Shown in pieces: positions 8,636 through 16,848 of a stretch of DNA of 64,000 nt. The notes under the pieces are model-generated. The model was not told the origin of the DNA and did not search any database. It saw only the letters and a program-made list of their open reading frames with translations. Origin of the DNA: an uncultured Lachnospiraceae bacterium (GTDB lineage Bacteria; Bacillota; Clostridia; Lachnospirales; Anaerotignaceae). Each line of letters starts with the position of its first letter. The stretch's first letter is position 1. The stretch spans positions 1 through 64,000 of the forward strand of contig CALWKY010000014.1 of NCBI GenBank assembly GCA_944381395.1. Reading direction: 5' to 3'. A program made the position numbers and the translations under genes.

Positions 8636-9874
8636 TTAATTCATCTTTTTCCGCAGCATATCATATTGACGCACTGCCTTGGGAAAATGGAGACGGATTT
8701 TTTGCTGCGGATGAGGTGCAGATTCTTGAGTTTCTCCTTCTTCATTAAGAATTTCTTCTACGATAAAGGAAAAAGGTTCTCCTTTTGCCGGCATCACTTC
8801 TACTTCTTCCCCTACAGAAAATTTATTCCGCTGTTCCATCCATGCATAGCCATCTGCATTGGAATCTTCTTGAATCATACCAATGAAATCATACCCACGC
8901 AGGTAAGAGTTGCTGGTGTAATTCTGCTCTGTACCGCCCGGTTTGCCATAGTAAAAACCAGTGGTATATTCCCGGTGGCTTGCCTTAGAAATCTCCTCCA
9001 AATAATAAGGAATTTTTTTCTCATACAATGCAGGATCATCAAAATAATCATCAATTGCTTCCCGATATGCTTTTACCACAGTACCTACATAAAAAGGTGT
9101 TTTCATACGACCTTCTATTTTCAGACTGGAAATCCCGGTTTCTACCAAATCCGGAATATGGTCCAGCATACACAAATCTTTGGAGTTATAAATATAGGTT
9201 CCCCGTTCGTTTTCTTCAACGGGCATATATTCTCCCGGACGGTTTTCCTCCACTAAGTAATACCGCCAACGGCAAGGATGGGCACATTCTCCGTGATTTG
9301 CGTCTCTACCAGTCAGATAATTACTTAATAGACATCTGCCGGAATAAGAAATACACATGGCACCATGAACAAATGCTTCCAGTTCCAAATTTTCCGGTGT
9401 ATTTTCCCGGATCTGGCGAATTTCTTCCAAAGAAAGTTCTCTTGCTACTACCACTCTTTTTGCACCCAACTGATGCCATACATTAGCTGAATAACAGTTC
9501 GTATTATTTGCCTGTGTGGACACATGCAGTTCCAAAGAAGGGGCAGCTTCCTTTGCCACTGCAAAAACGCCCAGGTCAGAAATCAATACACCATCAGCAC
9601 CCATCTTTTCTATTTCACGGAAATAATCTGCCATCCCCTGAAAATCTTCGTTATGGGCGTAAATATTTGCCGTGACATATACTTTTGCACCATGGGCATG
9701 GGCAAACTGAATTCCTTCTGCCATGGCTTCATGGTTAAAATTTTTTGCCTTTGCGCGCAAACCATAGGCATCTCCACCCAGATAAACAGCATCTGCACCA
9801 TACAGTACCGCAACCTTTAATTTTTCTAAATCCCCTGCCGGTGCCAACAGCTCGGGCTTTTTTCTATTCATCAT
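8636..9874 (-). CDS. trhP: U32-family tRNA hydroxylation protein TrhP
   Basis: A 412-residue U32 family protein. The start KPELLAPAGDLEKLKVAVLYGADAVYLGG and the Cys-rich core (CISYSGRCLLSNYLTGRDANHGECAHPCRW) are family hallmarks; the cysteines probably bind an Fe-S cluster. Family members in E. coli and B. subtilis (YrrN/YrrO) hydroxylate U34 of tRNA using prephenate. The gene overlaps trmR by four bases (ATGA), and trmR methylates that hydroxyl, so the two steps are encoded together. B. subtilis has two U32 genes here; only one is present in this window. It is often annotated as a peptidase, for which there is little support. Confidence 0.88.
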   Translation of the reverse strand: MMNRKKPELLAPAGDLEKLKVAVLYGADAVYLGGDAYGLRAKAKNFNHEAMAEGIQFAHAHGAKVYVTANIYAHNEDFQGMADYFREIEKMGADGVLISDLGVFAVAKEAAPSLELHVSTQANNTNCYSANVWHQLGAKRVVVARELSLEEIRQIRENTPENLELEAFVHGAMCISYSGRCLLSNYLTGRDANHGECAHPCRWRYYLVEENRPGEYMPVEENERGTYIYNSKDLCMLDHIPDLVETGISSLKIEGRMKTPFYVGTVVKAYREAIDDYFDDPALYEKKIPYYLEEISKASHREYTTGFYYGKPGGTEQNYTSNSYLRGYDFIGMIQEDSNADGYAWMEQRNKFSVGEEVEVMPAKGEPFSFIVEEILNEEGETQESAPHPQQKIRLHFPKAVRQYDMLRKKMN

Positions 9875-10554
9875 TCAATATCTCCTTCTACCTCGTTTGA
9901 GATTTCTTCTTTTTTATAACAAAGTGCAACACCATCTCCAATGGGTACGATACTCGTCTCCAAAGCAGGATGATGGGTAATGTCCCACAAAAACTGGCGC
10001 ATCCGCTTATGAATCGTACGCTGTCTGCGAGGCACACTATATCTGGTTTCTGCAATACTGCCGCCTTGCAATACATCATCCACAATCAGTAAACCGCCTA
10101 CTGGCAATAGTCGCAGTAAGTGAGGCAAAAAGTTGCCATACTGGCCTTTGGCAGCATCTAAGAAAATCACATCATACGGACCTTCCAGCGTAGGCAAAAT
10201 ATCTGCTGCATCTCCCTCTAAAATATGGATGGTATTTTCCAATCCCATACGTTTAATATTTTTCCGAGCATCTTGCAGCATTACCTCAAACCGGTCAATA
10301 GTGGTGATGGATCCGCCTTTCTGTAAATACCGACTCATCAAACCCGCAGAAAAGCCAACTGCCGTACCAATTTCCAATATTTGCCTTGGTTTTTTTAATT
10401 CCAATAGTACACTTAACAACCGCGCCGTTTCATGAGGCACAATGGGCACATTTGCCGCAATGGCTTCTCTTTGAATTTCTCCCAGCACACCATCGTACAT
10501 CGGCTGCAGCGTACGCAGGTAGGTATTCAGTGTATCATTTGTTACATAGTTCAT
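9871..10554 (-). CDS. trmR: tRNA 5-hydroxyuridine methyltransferase TrmR (YrrM type)
   Basis: A 227-residue class I SAM-dependent O-methyltransferase. Motif I is ILEIGTAVGFSAGLMSRYL, followed by IDRFEVMLQDARKNI and VIFLDAAKGQY, which carries the metal-binding Asp region of the family-3 O-methyltransferases. In B. subtilis the ortholog converts ho5U34 to mo5U34 in tRNA. The order mltG-trmR-trhP matches the yrrL-yrrM-yrrN order of Bacillus, which supports this role over a generic catechol-type methyltransferase. Confidence 0.85.
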   Translation of the reverse strand: MNYVTNDTLNTYLRTLQPMYDGVLGEIQREAIAANVPIVPHETARLLSVLLELKKPRQILEIGTAVGFSAGLMSRYLQKGGSITTIDRFEVMLQDARKNIKRMGLENTIHILEGDAADILPTLEGPYDVIFLDAAKGQYGNFLPHLLRLLPVGGLLIVDDVLQGGSIAETRYSVPRRQRTIHKRMRQFLWDITHHPALETSIVPIGDGVALCYKKEEISNEVEGDIE

Positions 10555-10575
10555 CGTATTATCTCCTCAAATGAA

Positions 10576-11670
10576 TTAGGAAAGTGTTTTTTGATAGTTT
10601 GCTTTTGCTTCCAAAAATTCCTCATATGTTTCGCAATAAATATGGTTTTCCTGATCCGCAGATTCCAGTACATAATAAATGTAATTATGGGACGCAGGAT
10701 TCAAAGCAGCAATAATAGATGCTTCCCCAGGATTTGCAATCGGACCAATGGGAAGTCCCTGATTCAAGTATGTATTATAAGGAGAATCAGATTCCAGATT
10801 TACAGAAGAAGTGTCTTCACCATTAACCAACTGTCCATACAGCACAGTTGCGTCTATCTGCAGGCGCATGCCATCCTTTAAACGGTTATAAATTACACCT
10901 GCCGCAATGGCTCTTTCCTCATCCAATGCAATTTCTCTTTCCACAATAGAAGCCATGGTAATAATCTGATCTAATGAATAAGAGGAAGCCTCTATATCAT
11001 CCTGATATGTCTCATATATCTGTTCAAATCTTTTCAGCATGGCATTTACAACATCGCGGGCTGTCGCGCTTTCTTCAAAGTAATAGGTATCCGGGAACAA
11101 ATACCCTTCTAAACGATAGGTACGATCCGGCAGATTTTCCAAAAATGTATAATCGAAAGTTCCCGTTTGACATTCCTGAATAAATTCCTGTGCTGTACAG
11201 ATCCCTAACTCCTCTACGCGCTGGGCAATGCGTACTGTGGTAAAACCTTCCGGTACAACCAGAGTATAAGCATGATATACTTCGCCAGAACTGATAATTG
11301 CCATCATTTCCAGCTGGTCCATTCCATAATCTAATTGATAGGTGCCTTGTTTATAAGTACCATCATAACCAGAACTTTTGCTTTTCATCCGAAAGCCCCA
11401 AGCGCTATCGATCAAATCATTTTCTTTTAAGATCTGCGCTATGTCAGCAGTAGAACTACCCTCTGGAATGGTAACAACAATCGTCTCCCCTGCTCTTTTT
11501 TCATCTCCATGATTGGAGAAGAACAGAGGGCGTATTACACAAAGAGCAAAAACCAAAACAATAACCGCTAAGAATCCAAGAATGATTCCCAAACCGATTT
11601 TGGTTAAGCGCTTTTTCCGTTTTCTTTTGTTATTAGAATGGGGTAATGGGCGTTTTTTTTGTTCATCCAT
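10576..11670 (-). CDS. mltG: Endolytic murein transglycosylase MltG
   Basis: A 364-residue membrane-anchored protein that cleaves nascent peptidoglycan strands. A Lys/Arg-rich cytoplasmic start precedes one transmembrane helix (about residues 24-47). A LysM-like part (VTIPEGSSTADIAQILKENDLI, VPEGFTTVRIAQRVEELGI) is followed by the catalytic region MASIVEREI, in which the Glu is the family's active-site residue, and by QIDATVLYG. It heads the mltG-trmR-trhP operon, 21 bases before trmR. Confidence 0.93.
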   Translation of the reverse strand: MDEQKKRPLPHSNNKRKRKKRLTKIGLGIILGFLAVIVLVFALCVIRPLFFSNHGDEKRAGETIVVTIPEGSSTADIAQILKENDLIDSAWGFRMKSKSSGYDGTYKQGTYQLDYGMDQLEMMAIISSGEVYHAYTLVVPEGFTTVRIAQRVEELGICTAQEFIQECQTGTFDYTFLENLPDRTYRLEGYLFPDTYYFEESATARDVVNAMLKRFEQIYETYQDDIEASSYSLDQIITMASIVEREIALDEERAIAAGVIYNRLKDGMRLQIDATVLYGQLVNGEDTSSVNLESDSPYNTYLNQGLPIGPIANPGEASIIAALNPASHNYIYYVLESADQENHIYCETYEEFLEAKANYQKTLS

Positions 11671-11705
11671 ATGAATACCTCCTAATGATGTCCATAGTTC
11701 TTTAT

Positions 11706-11734
11706 ATTATACCTTTTTTCTACATTTCTGGCAA
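11706..11734 (-). promoter_or_regulatory. Sigma-A promoter of mltG operon
   Basis: On the minus strand: -35 TTGCCA, 17-bp spacer, -10 TATAAT, ending about 36 bases before the mltG start. Confidence 0.8.
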
Positions 11735-11881
11735 GATATCCGCCAAAATACGACAGGATCATCCAAAAAGAAAAACGAATAAAGAATACTTTTCCCTTCA
11801 GATAATCACTGTAAATTTTTTTGAGATAAAGTTTTTTAAGAAAATTTTCATTTTTCAAAAATGAAAACTTCCGAAAACTAA

Positions 11882-11909
11882 TTGCACAATCCCAATTTGC
11901 TGGTATAAT
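11882..11909 (+). promoter_or_regulatory. Sigma-A promoter of folC
   Basis: -35 TTGCAC, 16-bp spacer, extended -10 TGGTATAAT, 60 bases before the folC start. Confidence 0.75.
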
Positions 11910-11968
11910 TATTTTGTAATATTTTGTATTTTTATAAAGTTTACTATATGGAATAGAAGGTGAATGCA

Positions 11969-13291
11969 GTGGATTATGCAGAAGCAATCCTGCGTTTAGA
12001 AGAAAAACTGTCTTGGAAGGGCAATCCTTCTTTGGATCGCGTTCGCCGTGTTCTTGCAGCATTTGGCAACCCGCAGGAAAATTTAAAATGTATCCATATT
12101 GCAGGCACCAATGGAAAAGGTTCCGCTGCCGCAATGTTTACTTCCATTTTAATGGAAGCGGGTTTCCGTGTGGGTACATATATCTCCCCTCATCTGGAAG
12201 AATATACAGAGCGGATACAAATCAACCATCTTGAGATTTCCATGCAGGATTTTGCGGATACCATAGATCAGGTCTTACAAAAAGAATCTGTGTTATGTAC
12301 AGAAGGTGCAGAAAAAATGAATCTTTTTGAAACGCTGACCTGTGCTGCTTTTCTCTATTTTAAAAAGCAAAGCCCTGATTTTGTTGTTTTAGAAACAGGA
12401 TTGGGTGGAGCCTTTGATGCTACCAATATCATTCAAAAACCTCTTATCAGTGTGATTATGTCTATTAGCTTGGATCATACCGCACTGCTTGGAGATACTG
12501 TAGAACAAATTGCATCCGAAAAAGCTGGTATTATAAAGCAGGACTGTCCTGTAGCGGTTTATCCCAATATCCATTCAGTGACAGAAATCCTGCAAAAAAA
12601 AGCACAGTCTTGTGATGCGCCCTTTTTCTATGCCTCTGCTAAAATAAAAATGGAACATTGTGACTTCTTTGGTTCACAGTTTTCTCTTTCCAATCCGTGG
12701 ATATCATTTTCCCATTTGCGCCTTCCTTTGGCTGGTACGTATCAGCCTCTAAACTGTGTAACTGTTTTAACAGCACTTTCTGCATTAAATAAAATATATG
12801 GCATATCTTTTTCAGAAGAAGTCATTCGCAACGGTCTAAAACACTGTAAGTGGCCCGGGCGCATGGAAGTATGTGGTGTCTCTCCATTACTGATTTTGGA
12901 TGGTGCGCATAATGCAGATGGCATATCACAAGTTGCCTCTACCATGTATGCTTTAGCAGACCATAGGAAAATCACTTTGGTTATGGGGGTTTTATCAGAC
13001 AAAGCCTATGAAAAAATGGTAACGGAGTTACTTCCTTTTGCGGATCAAATTATTCTTACAGAACCACCTACCAAACGTACATTATCCGCTGATACCTTAA
13101 AGGATTTATTCCAAAATAAGGGTAAAGAATGTATCATTTGTCCAGAAGTAAAATCAGCCTTGGACAAAGCATACGAAATCACAAAACAAGAGGATATCAT
13201 TCTTTGCTGTGGTTCTCTGTATATGATTGGCGAAATGAAGCATATTTTAAATAGAACAAGAAGGGAGATTGAAAATAATGCTAAATTTTAA
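11969..13291 (+). CDS. folC: Folylpolyglutamate synthase / dihydrofolate synthase FolC
   Basis: A 440-residue Mur-ligase-family enzyme that adds glutamate to folates (and possibly to dihydropteroate). The P-loop HIAGTNGKGSAAAM, the VLETGLGGAFDATN motif, SLDHTALLG and LILDGAHN are all present. The GTG at 11969 is chosen because AGAAGG lies 8 bases upstream; a GTG at 11960 would overlap that site. It begins a rightward operon with a 52-codon ORF and a TPR protein. Confidence 0.93.
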   Translation: MDYAEAILRLEEKLSWKGNPSLDRVRRVLAAFGNPQENLKCIHIAGTNGKGSAAAMFTSILMEAGFRVGTYISPHLEEYTERIQINHLEISMQDFADTIDQVLQKESVLCTEGAEKMNLFETLTCAAFLYFKKQSPDFVVLETGLGGAFDATNIIQKPLISVIMSISLDHTALLGDTVEQIASEKAGIIKQDCPVAVYPNIHSVTEILQKKAQSCDAPFFYASAKIKMEHCDFFGSQFSLSNPWISFSHLRLPLAGTYQPLNCVTVLTALSALNKIYGISFSEEVIRNGLKHCKWPGRMEVCGVSPLLILDGAHNADGISQVASTMYALADHRKITLVMGVLSDKAYEKMVTELLPFADQIILTEPPTKRTLSADTLKDLFQNKGKECIICPEVKSALDKAYEITKQEDIILCCGSLYMIGEMKHILNRTRREIENNAKF

Positions 13292-13436
13292 AAGTGAATT
13301 AGCACGTTTCCAACCCATCATGGAAGTAGATGAAATCGAAGCAACACTGCAACCCAATGAAATGCAGGATATGTTGGACATGCTTCAGCATATCACAAAA
13401 CAAACAGAAGAAATGAAAAAAGAGGAAAAAGAATAA
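13278..13436 (+). CDS. 52-residue acidic/helical protein of unknown function
   Basis: This ORF starts inside the last codons of folC (14-base overlap) with AAGGGAG 10 bases upstream. It encodes a Met-, Glu- and Lys-rich peptide beginning MLNFKSELARFQPIMEVDEI and ending with a charged KKEEKE tail. It is predicted helical, with no membrane segment and no cysteine. It lies 20 bases before the TPR gene, so it is probably translated as part of the folC operon. I do not recognise a family. Confidence 0.6.
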   Translation: MLNFKSELARFQPIMEVDEIEATLQPNEMQDMLDMLQHITKQTEEMKKEEKE

Positions 13437-13456
13437 GTATTAAAGGAGTGCATATC

Positions 13457-14881
13457 ATGAAATGCCCTGTCTGTGGTTTTTCTTTTAATGACGGATATGT
13501 ATGTCCTCACTGTGGTGTTGACACTTATCTTTATAAAAAGGCAATCGGACTATCCGCAAAATTATATAATAAAGGTCTATCCTGTGCAAAAGAAGGCGAT
13601 CTTTCCGGAGCAGCAGCCTTTTTAGAGCAAAGTATAACTTTTGATAAAAATAATATTTATGCCCGAAACTTATTGGGACTGGTTTATTGTGAAATTGGAC
13701 ATATTGCAGATGCTTTGAAGCACTGGATCATTAGCACTAATTTGCAGCCTCAGAACAACCCTGCTTCTGGTTATATGGAATACATGCAAAGAAATGCACG
13801 CGAACTGGAACAGGCTAATGATGCCATTCGGATGTATAATCAAGCTATTCGATATTTGAAACAGGGCAGCGACGATTTAGCATTGATTCGGCTGAAAAAA
13901 AGTATCGATACCAATCCTGATTTTATAGATTCCTACAATTTAATGGCTCTATGCTGTATGGAAGGAAACAATAAAAAACGCGCACAGCAACTCATAGAAG
14001 CAGTATTAAAAAAAGACCGGCGTAATCCCGTAGCGCTGCATTATGCGAAAATATTGCAGACGGAAAGCAGTCCCTCTTTGATTGGTGCTGTAATGGGCGA
14101 AAAAGAAAAATCTATTTTCCCCAAAAAATCTATACACACGCAGCCGTTTTCTCAGACCACAGATACACCCACTTCTAGCAAAAGTGTATCTAAAAGAAAA
14201 GCGCCTACCCTTCCCTTCGGTAGTCAACGGGATTTTATCATTGCAGGAACAGCTGCTCTTTTTACAGTGATTGTCATGTTAGTGTTAGTATTGCCGGCAA
14301 TTTCTGATGCAAAAGACCAAAAAATCCAGCAATTAGAAGCAGAACTTGAAAGCTATAAAGGTACGACCAATATGACTGCCGATGAAGTTGTTGCCATGCG
14401 TACACAACTGGAAGCATTGCAAAGCGAAAATGCTTCTTTGCAAAGCGAAGAAAATAAAGAAAAAAATCTAACTGCATTACAGACAGCCTTAGATCAATTG
14501 ACAGCAGAAGAGTATGAAACCTGTATTGCCACATTCAGTACCATCGATCCTTCTCAGTTTACTGAGGAAGAAATGCAAAAATACAATACTTTAAAAGCTA
14601 CACTTTACCCGCAGGTTGCAAACCTCTACTACACGAGAGGTAAAAGTGCATTTTTAAGTAATGAATTTGAATCCGCGAAAACCGACTTGGAAAATGCGCT
14701 GAAATACGTAACGAATGAAAACTTTATTGACGATATCTACTACTATCTGGGTAAGATTGCGGAAGAAAACGGGAATCAAGAAAACGCCATCAGTTATTAC
14801 CAAAAAGTTGTAGGAGAATATCCTGATTCCAATCAGTTGACCAATACGCAAAATGCTTTAAATGCTTTACAGGGAAATTAA
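13457..14881 (+). CDS. Zinc-ribbon/TPR membrane protein
   Basis: A 474-residue protein. It opens with a zinc ribbon (CPVCG...CPHCG, residues 2-20), followed by TPR-like repeats (about 27-200: LYNKGLSCAKEGDLSGAAAFLEQSI, ARNLLGLVYCEIGHIADALKHW and others) and a Ser/Lys linker. One transmembrane helix (FIIAGTAALFTVIVMLVLVLP) follows, then a coiled coil and a second set of TPRs to the C-terminus. TPRs therefore lie on both sides of the membrane. It is probably a scaffold; the partner is unknown. AAGGAG 8 bases upstream sets the ATG at 13457. It ends the folC operon. Confidence 0.7.
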   Translation: MKCPVCGFSFNDGYVCPHCGVDTYLYKKAIGLSAKLYNKGLSCAKEGDLSGAAAFLEQSITFDKNNIYARNLLGLVYCEIGHIADALKHWIISTNLQPQNNPASGYMEYMQRNARELEQANDAIRMYNQAIRYLKQGSDDLALIRLKKSIDTNPDFIDSYNLMALCCMEGNNKKRAQQLIEAVLKKDRRNPVALHYAKILQTESSPSLIGAVMGEKEKSIFPKKSIHTQPFSQTTDTPTSSKSVSKRKAPTLPFGSQRDFIIAGTAALFTVIVMLVLVLPAISDAKDQKIQQLEAELESYKGTTNMTADEVVAMRTQLEALQSENASLQSEENKEKNLTALQTALDQLTAEEYETCIATFSTIDPSQFTEEEMQKYNTLKATLYPQVANLYYTRGKSAFLSNEFESAKTDLENALKYVTNENFIDDIYYYLGKIAEENGNQENAISYYQKVVGEYPDSNQLTNTQNALNALQGN

Positions 14882-14889
14882 ATATACTA

Positions 14890-14926
14890 TAAGAACGGTG
14901 TGAATGAATTCACACCGTTCTTTATT
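14890..14926 (+). terminator. Terminator of the folC-TPR operon
   Basis: A perfect 14-bp stem (AAGAACGGTGTGAA / TTCACACCGTTCTT) with a four-base loop, followed by TTATT. Confidence 0.9.
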
Positions 14927-15228
14927 AAAAACTATGTTTGCTTGTTTATTTGATTTTTATGTGATGTTCTGCAGTCTATTCATCTCTCCACGATAGTTTG
15001 CCTCATGATATCAAATAAAATAGATACTGCCAATCCAGTATTCTATACCGTCCAATTAAGATGACAACTCAATTTATAATCTAAAAAAATAAAAAATTTC
15101 GCTTAAATAAAGTATATTTGTTTTTATTTGCAATTCCGTTTTGCTTTTTTATTTTAATGTAAAGTAATCGACAACACAAATTTCTGGATATATCTTCTAA
15201 ATAGAAAAAGTCAATAGTAAAATAACAA
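14927..15228. other. AT-rich spacer without recognisable features
   Basis: About 300 bases between two terminators. No ORF with a ribosome site, no tRNA-like fold and no promoter pair was found on either strand. Confidence 0.5.
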
Positions 15229-15229
15229 A

Positions 15230-15276
15230 ATATAAAAAACACCCGATGCCTGTAGGCAAAGGGGGTTTTTCTTATA
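15230..15276 (-). terminator. Terminator downstream of rtcB
   Basis: On the minus strand a CCCCC...GGGTG outer pairing and a TGCC-TACA-GGCA inner hairpin precede a run of six Ts. It lies about 80 bases past the rtcB stop codon. Confidence 0.75.
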
Positions 15277-15311
15277 TTTTCATTCAAATTTTAAAAGCTA
15301 TGTGGTTTCTT

Positions 15312-15359
15312 TTAGATTTCATGCATTGTAATCACAGCATAATCTTTCTTCTGCCTCAT
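15312..15359 (-). CDS. 15-residue ORF translationally coupled to rtcB
   Basis: The stop of rtcB overlaps an ATG (TTATGA). The new frame encodes MRQKKDYAVITMHEI and ends 45 bases on, before the terminator. GGAAGTG is close upstream. It could be a remnant of a lost downstream gene, a tiny peptide, or chance. Confidence 0.25.
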   Translation of the reverse strand: MRQKKDYAVITMHEI

Positions 15360-16630
15360 AACACTTCCTGATTATTCTCCATACTATGATCCATTTTGTT
15401 TTTCTTTTTCCACGGCAAGTCCTCACCAGAAGCTTTAAAATTATAAACCGGTTTCATTACATCTATCACATCCACAGTTTCATCAATGACATCCAAAATA
15501 TCCCGCAATGATTTATATGCCATAGGTGCTTCATCCAGTGTTTGCGTATTTACGGAAGTCGTATAAATTCCTTCCATTGAAGCTGCAAATGTTTCTATAT
15601 CCAGAGATTCTTTCGCCTTTGAACGGGACATCAGCCGACCCGCACCATGCGGTGCAGAATAATTCCACTCGGCATTTCCTTTTCCCACAGCAAAGATGGA
15701 ACCATCCCGCATATTTACAGGGATTAAAACCTTCTTCCCTTTATGAGCTGCAATCGCACCTTTTCTAAGGATCATCTCATTCACATCAATATAATTATGA
15801 ACTGTATGAAAGGTTTCCAGCGCTGTCAGTTCCATTTTTTCCAAAATAATTTCTGCCATTTTTTCTCTGTTTCTACGGGCAAATTGCTGGCAGATCTCCA
15901 CATCGTACAAATAATCATCCAGAAAAGTTCCATACAGCCAGCAAATATCTTCTGGAACAGAAAGTTCTTGTGTTTCATAGCTGTTTTTCAGTTGTTTTAA
16001 GGCATCTTCAATTTCCGCCCGTCTTCCCTCTTCTTTATAAGTATGGATGATCTCTTCTCTTTGACGAAAATAATCCTCTTTACCCATGTGCAGATCCACA
16101 GCATACTGCTGGTAAATTTCTGCCACTTGTTTTCCAAGATTTCGGCTTCCAGAATGAATGATCAAATAATAGGCACCATCCTTTGCCTGATCCACCTCAA
16201 TAAAGTGGTTACCGCCGCCTAATGTTCCCAAAGATCGCTCCAGTCTTTTAGTATCTCTTAAAGAACGATAGCAACGCAGTCTTGTTAAATCAAACCGTTC
16301 CAGTCTGCCCTGCCATACCATTTTCCCGGAAGGAATCGCGTGGCACACCTGGTCCAACTTTTCAAATGAAATCATTTGATCAGCTAGTTTTACAGTATAC
16401 ATGCCACATCCAATATCTACTCCAACAATATTCGGACAAACTTTATCCGTAACGGTCATTGTAGTTCCCACTGTACAACCTTTTCCAGCATGTACATCCG
16501 GCATAATTCGTATCTTACTATTTTCCGTCAATTCATAATCGCACATTCTACGTATTTGTTCTATCGCAATATCTTCTGCTACTTTTGCATAACAAATAGC
16601 TGTATTTACTTTTCCTTTTATTTCAAACAT
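15356..16630 (-). CDS. rtcB: RNA-splicing ligase RtcB
   Basis: A 424-residue GTP- and Mn-dependent RNA ligase that joins 2',3'-cyclic phosphate (or 3'-phosphate) ends to 5'-OH ends. The metal-binding residues are visible: Asp72 and Cys75 in GVDIGCGM, His142 in GGGNHFIEVD, His159 in HSGSRNLG and His278 in HNYID. The guanylylated His is His328 in SAPHGAGR. A charged insertion lies at about residues 180-235. No archease gene is adjacent. The gene follows two WYL-domain regulators on the same strand but is separated from them by their terminator and a 300-base region rich in inverted repeats. It probably repairs RNA broken under stress. GAAGAAGGGAAG precedes the ATG. Confidence 0.95.
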   Translation of the reverse strand: MFEIKGKVNTAICYAKVAEDIAIEQIRRMCDYELTENSKIRIMPDVHAGKGCTVGTTMTVTDKVCPNIVGVDIGCGMYTVKLADQMISFEKLDQVCHAIPSGKMVWQGRLERFDLTRLRCYRSLRDTKRLERSLGTLGGGNHFIEVDQAKDGAYYLIIHSGSRNLGKQVAEIYQQYAVDLHMGKEDYFRQREEIIHTYKEEGRRAEIEDALKQLKNSYETQELSVPEDICWLYGTFLDDYLYDVEICQQFARRNREKMAEIILEKMELTALETFHTVHNYIDVNEMILRKGAIAAHKGKKVLIPVNMRDGSIFAVGKGNAEWNYSAPHGAGRLMSRSKAKESLDIETFAASMEGIYTTSVNTQTLDEAPMAYKSLRDILDVIDETVDVIDVMKPVYNFKASGEDLPWKKKNKMDHSMENNQEVL

Positions 16631-16668
16631 TATTTTTCTTCCCTTCTTCCGTTAAAAACTATACTTGG

Positions 16669-16722
16669 GTATATCGTTCTTCTATCTAAATTTGGTAAGA
16701 TAGAAATATACAATGATCATTG
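16669..16722 (-). other. Hairpin and 12-bp palindrome in the rtcB leader
   Basis: An 8-bp stem (TTCTATCT 16680-16687 / AGATAGAA 16698-16705) is extended by GTATA/TATAC (16669-16673 / 16707-16711). It abuts the perfect palindrome CAATGATCATTG (16711-16722). Both lie 40-90 bases upstream of the rtcB start. The hairpin would form in the rtcB mRNA leader; the palindrome may be protein-bound. Confidence 0.45.
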
Positions 16723-16728
16723 AAAAAC

Positions 16729-16848
16729 CCAATTTTTAATCACGATCGGAATTTCGAAAGCCACATTAGAATCATTTACACAACATCCGCAAAACCCAGA
16801 TACGCATTTGCAAACGGCTCACTTTTTTGCGGCTGATCTAAAAATTGG
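16729..16848 (-). ncRNA. Candidate structured non-coding RNA upstream of rtcB
   Basis: On the minus strand a 120-base element begins CCAATTTTTAGATCA and ends TGATTAAAAATTGG. These ends pair over 14 bp with a single bulged base. Directly inside is a perfect 8-bp stem (CCGCAAAA / TTTTGCGG, plus-strand 16787-16794 and 16825-16832) around a 30-base loop, and further on a TTTCGAAA palindrome. The closing stem is followed by GTTTTT, as in an intrinsic terminator. A promoter-like region with an 18-bp palindrome precedes it. No ORF is present. It could be a free small RNA, part of the rtcB leader, or a small inverted-repeat element; I favour an RNA because of the nested stems and the T-run on the rtcB strand. 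Confidence 0.45.

Noticed and set aside
11682-11900. Possible small membrane protein on the minus strand upstream of mltG (frame ending in a hydrophobic stretch)
   Set aside because: It has no ribosome site or plausible start, and its end overlaps the clear mltG promoter.
16729-16848. Reading the rtcB-upstream element as a tRNA or tRNA-like Y RNA
   Set aside because: The TTTCGAAA segment lacks properly paired T-arm stems and a seven-base loop on either strand, so only a generic structured element is claimed.
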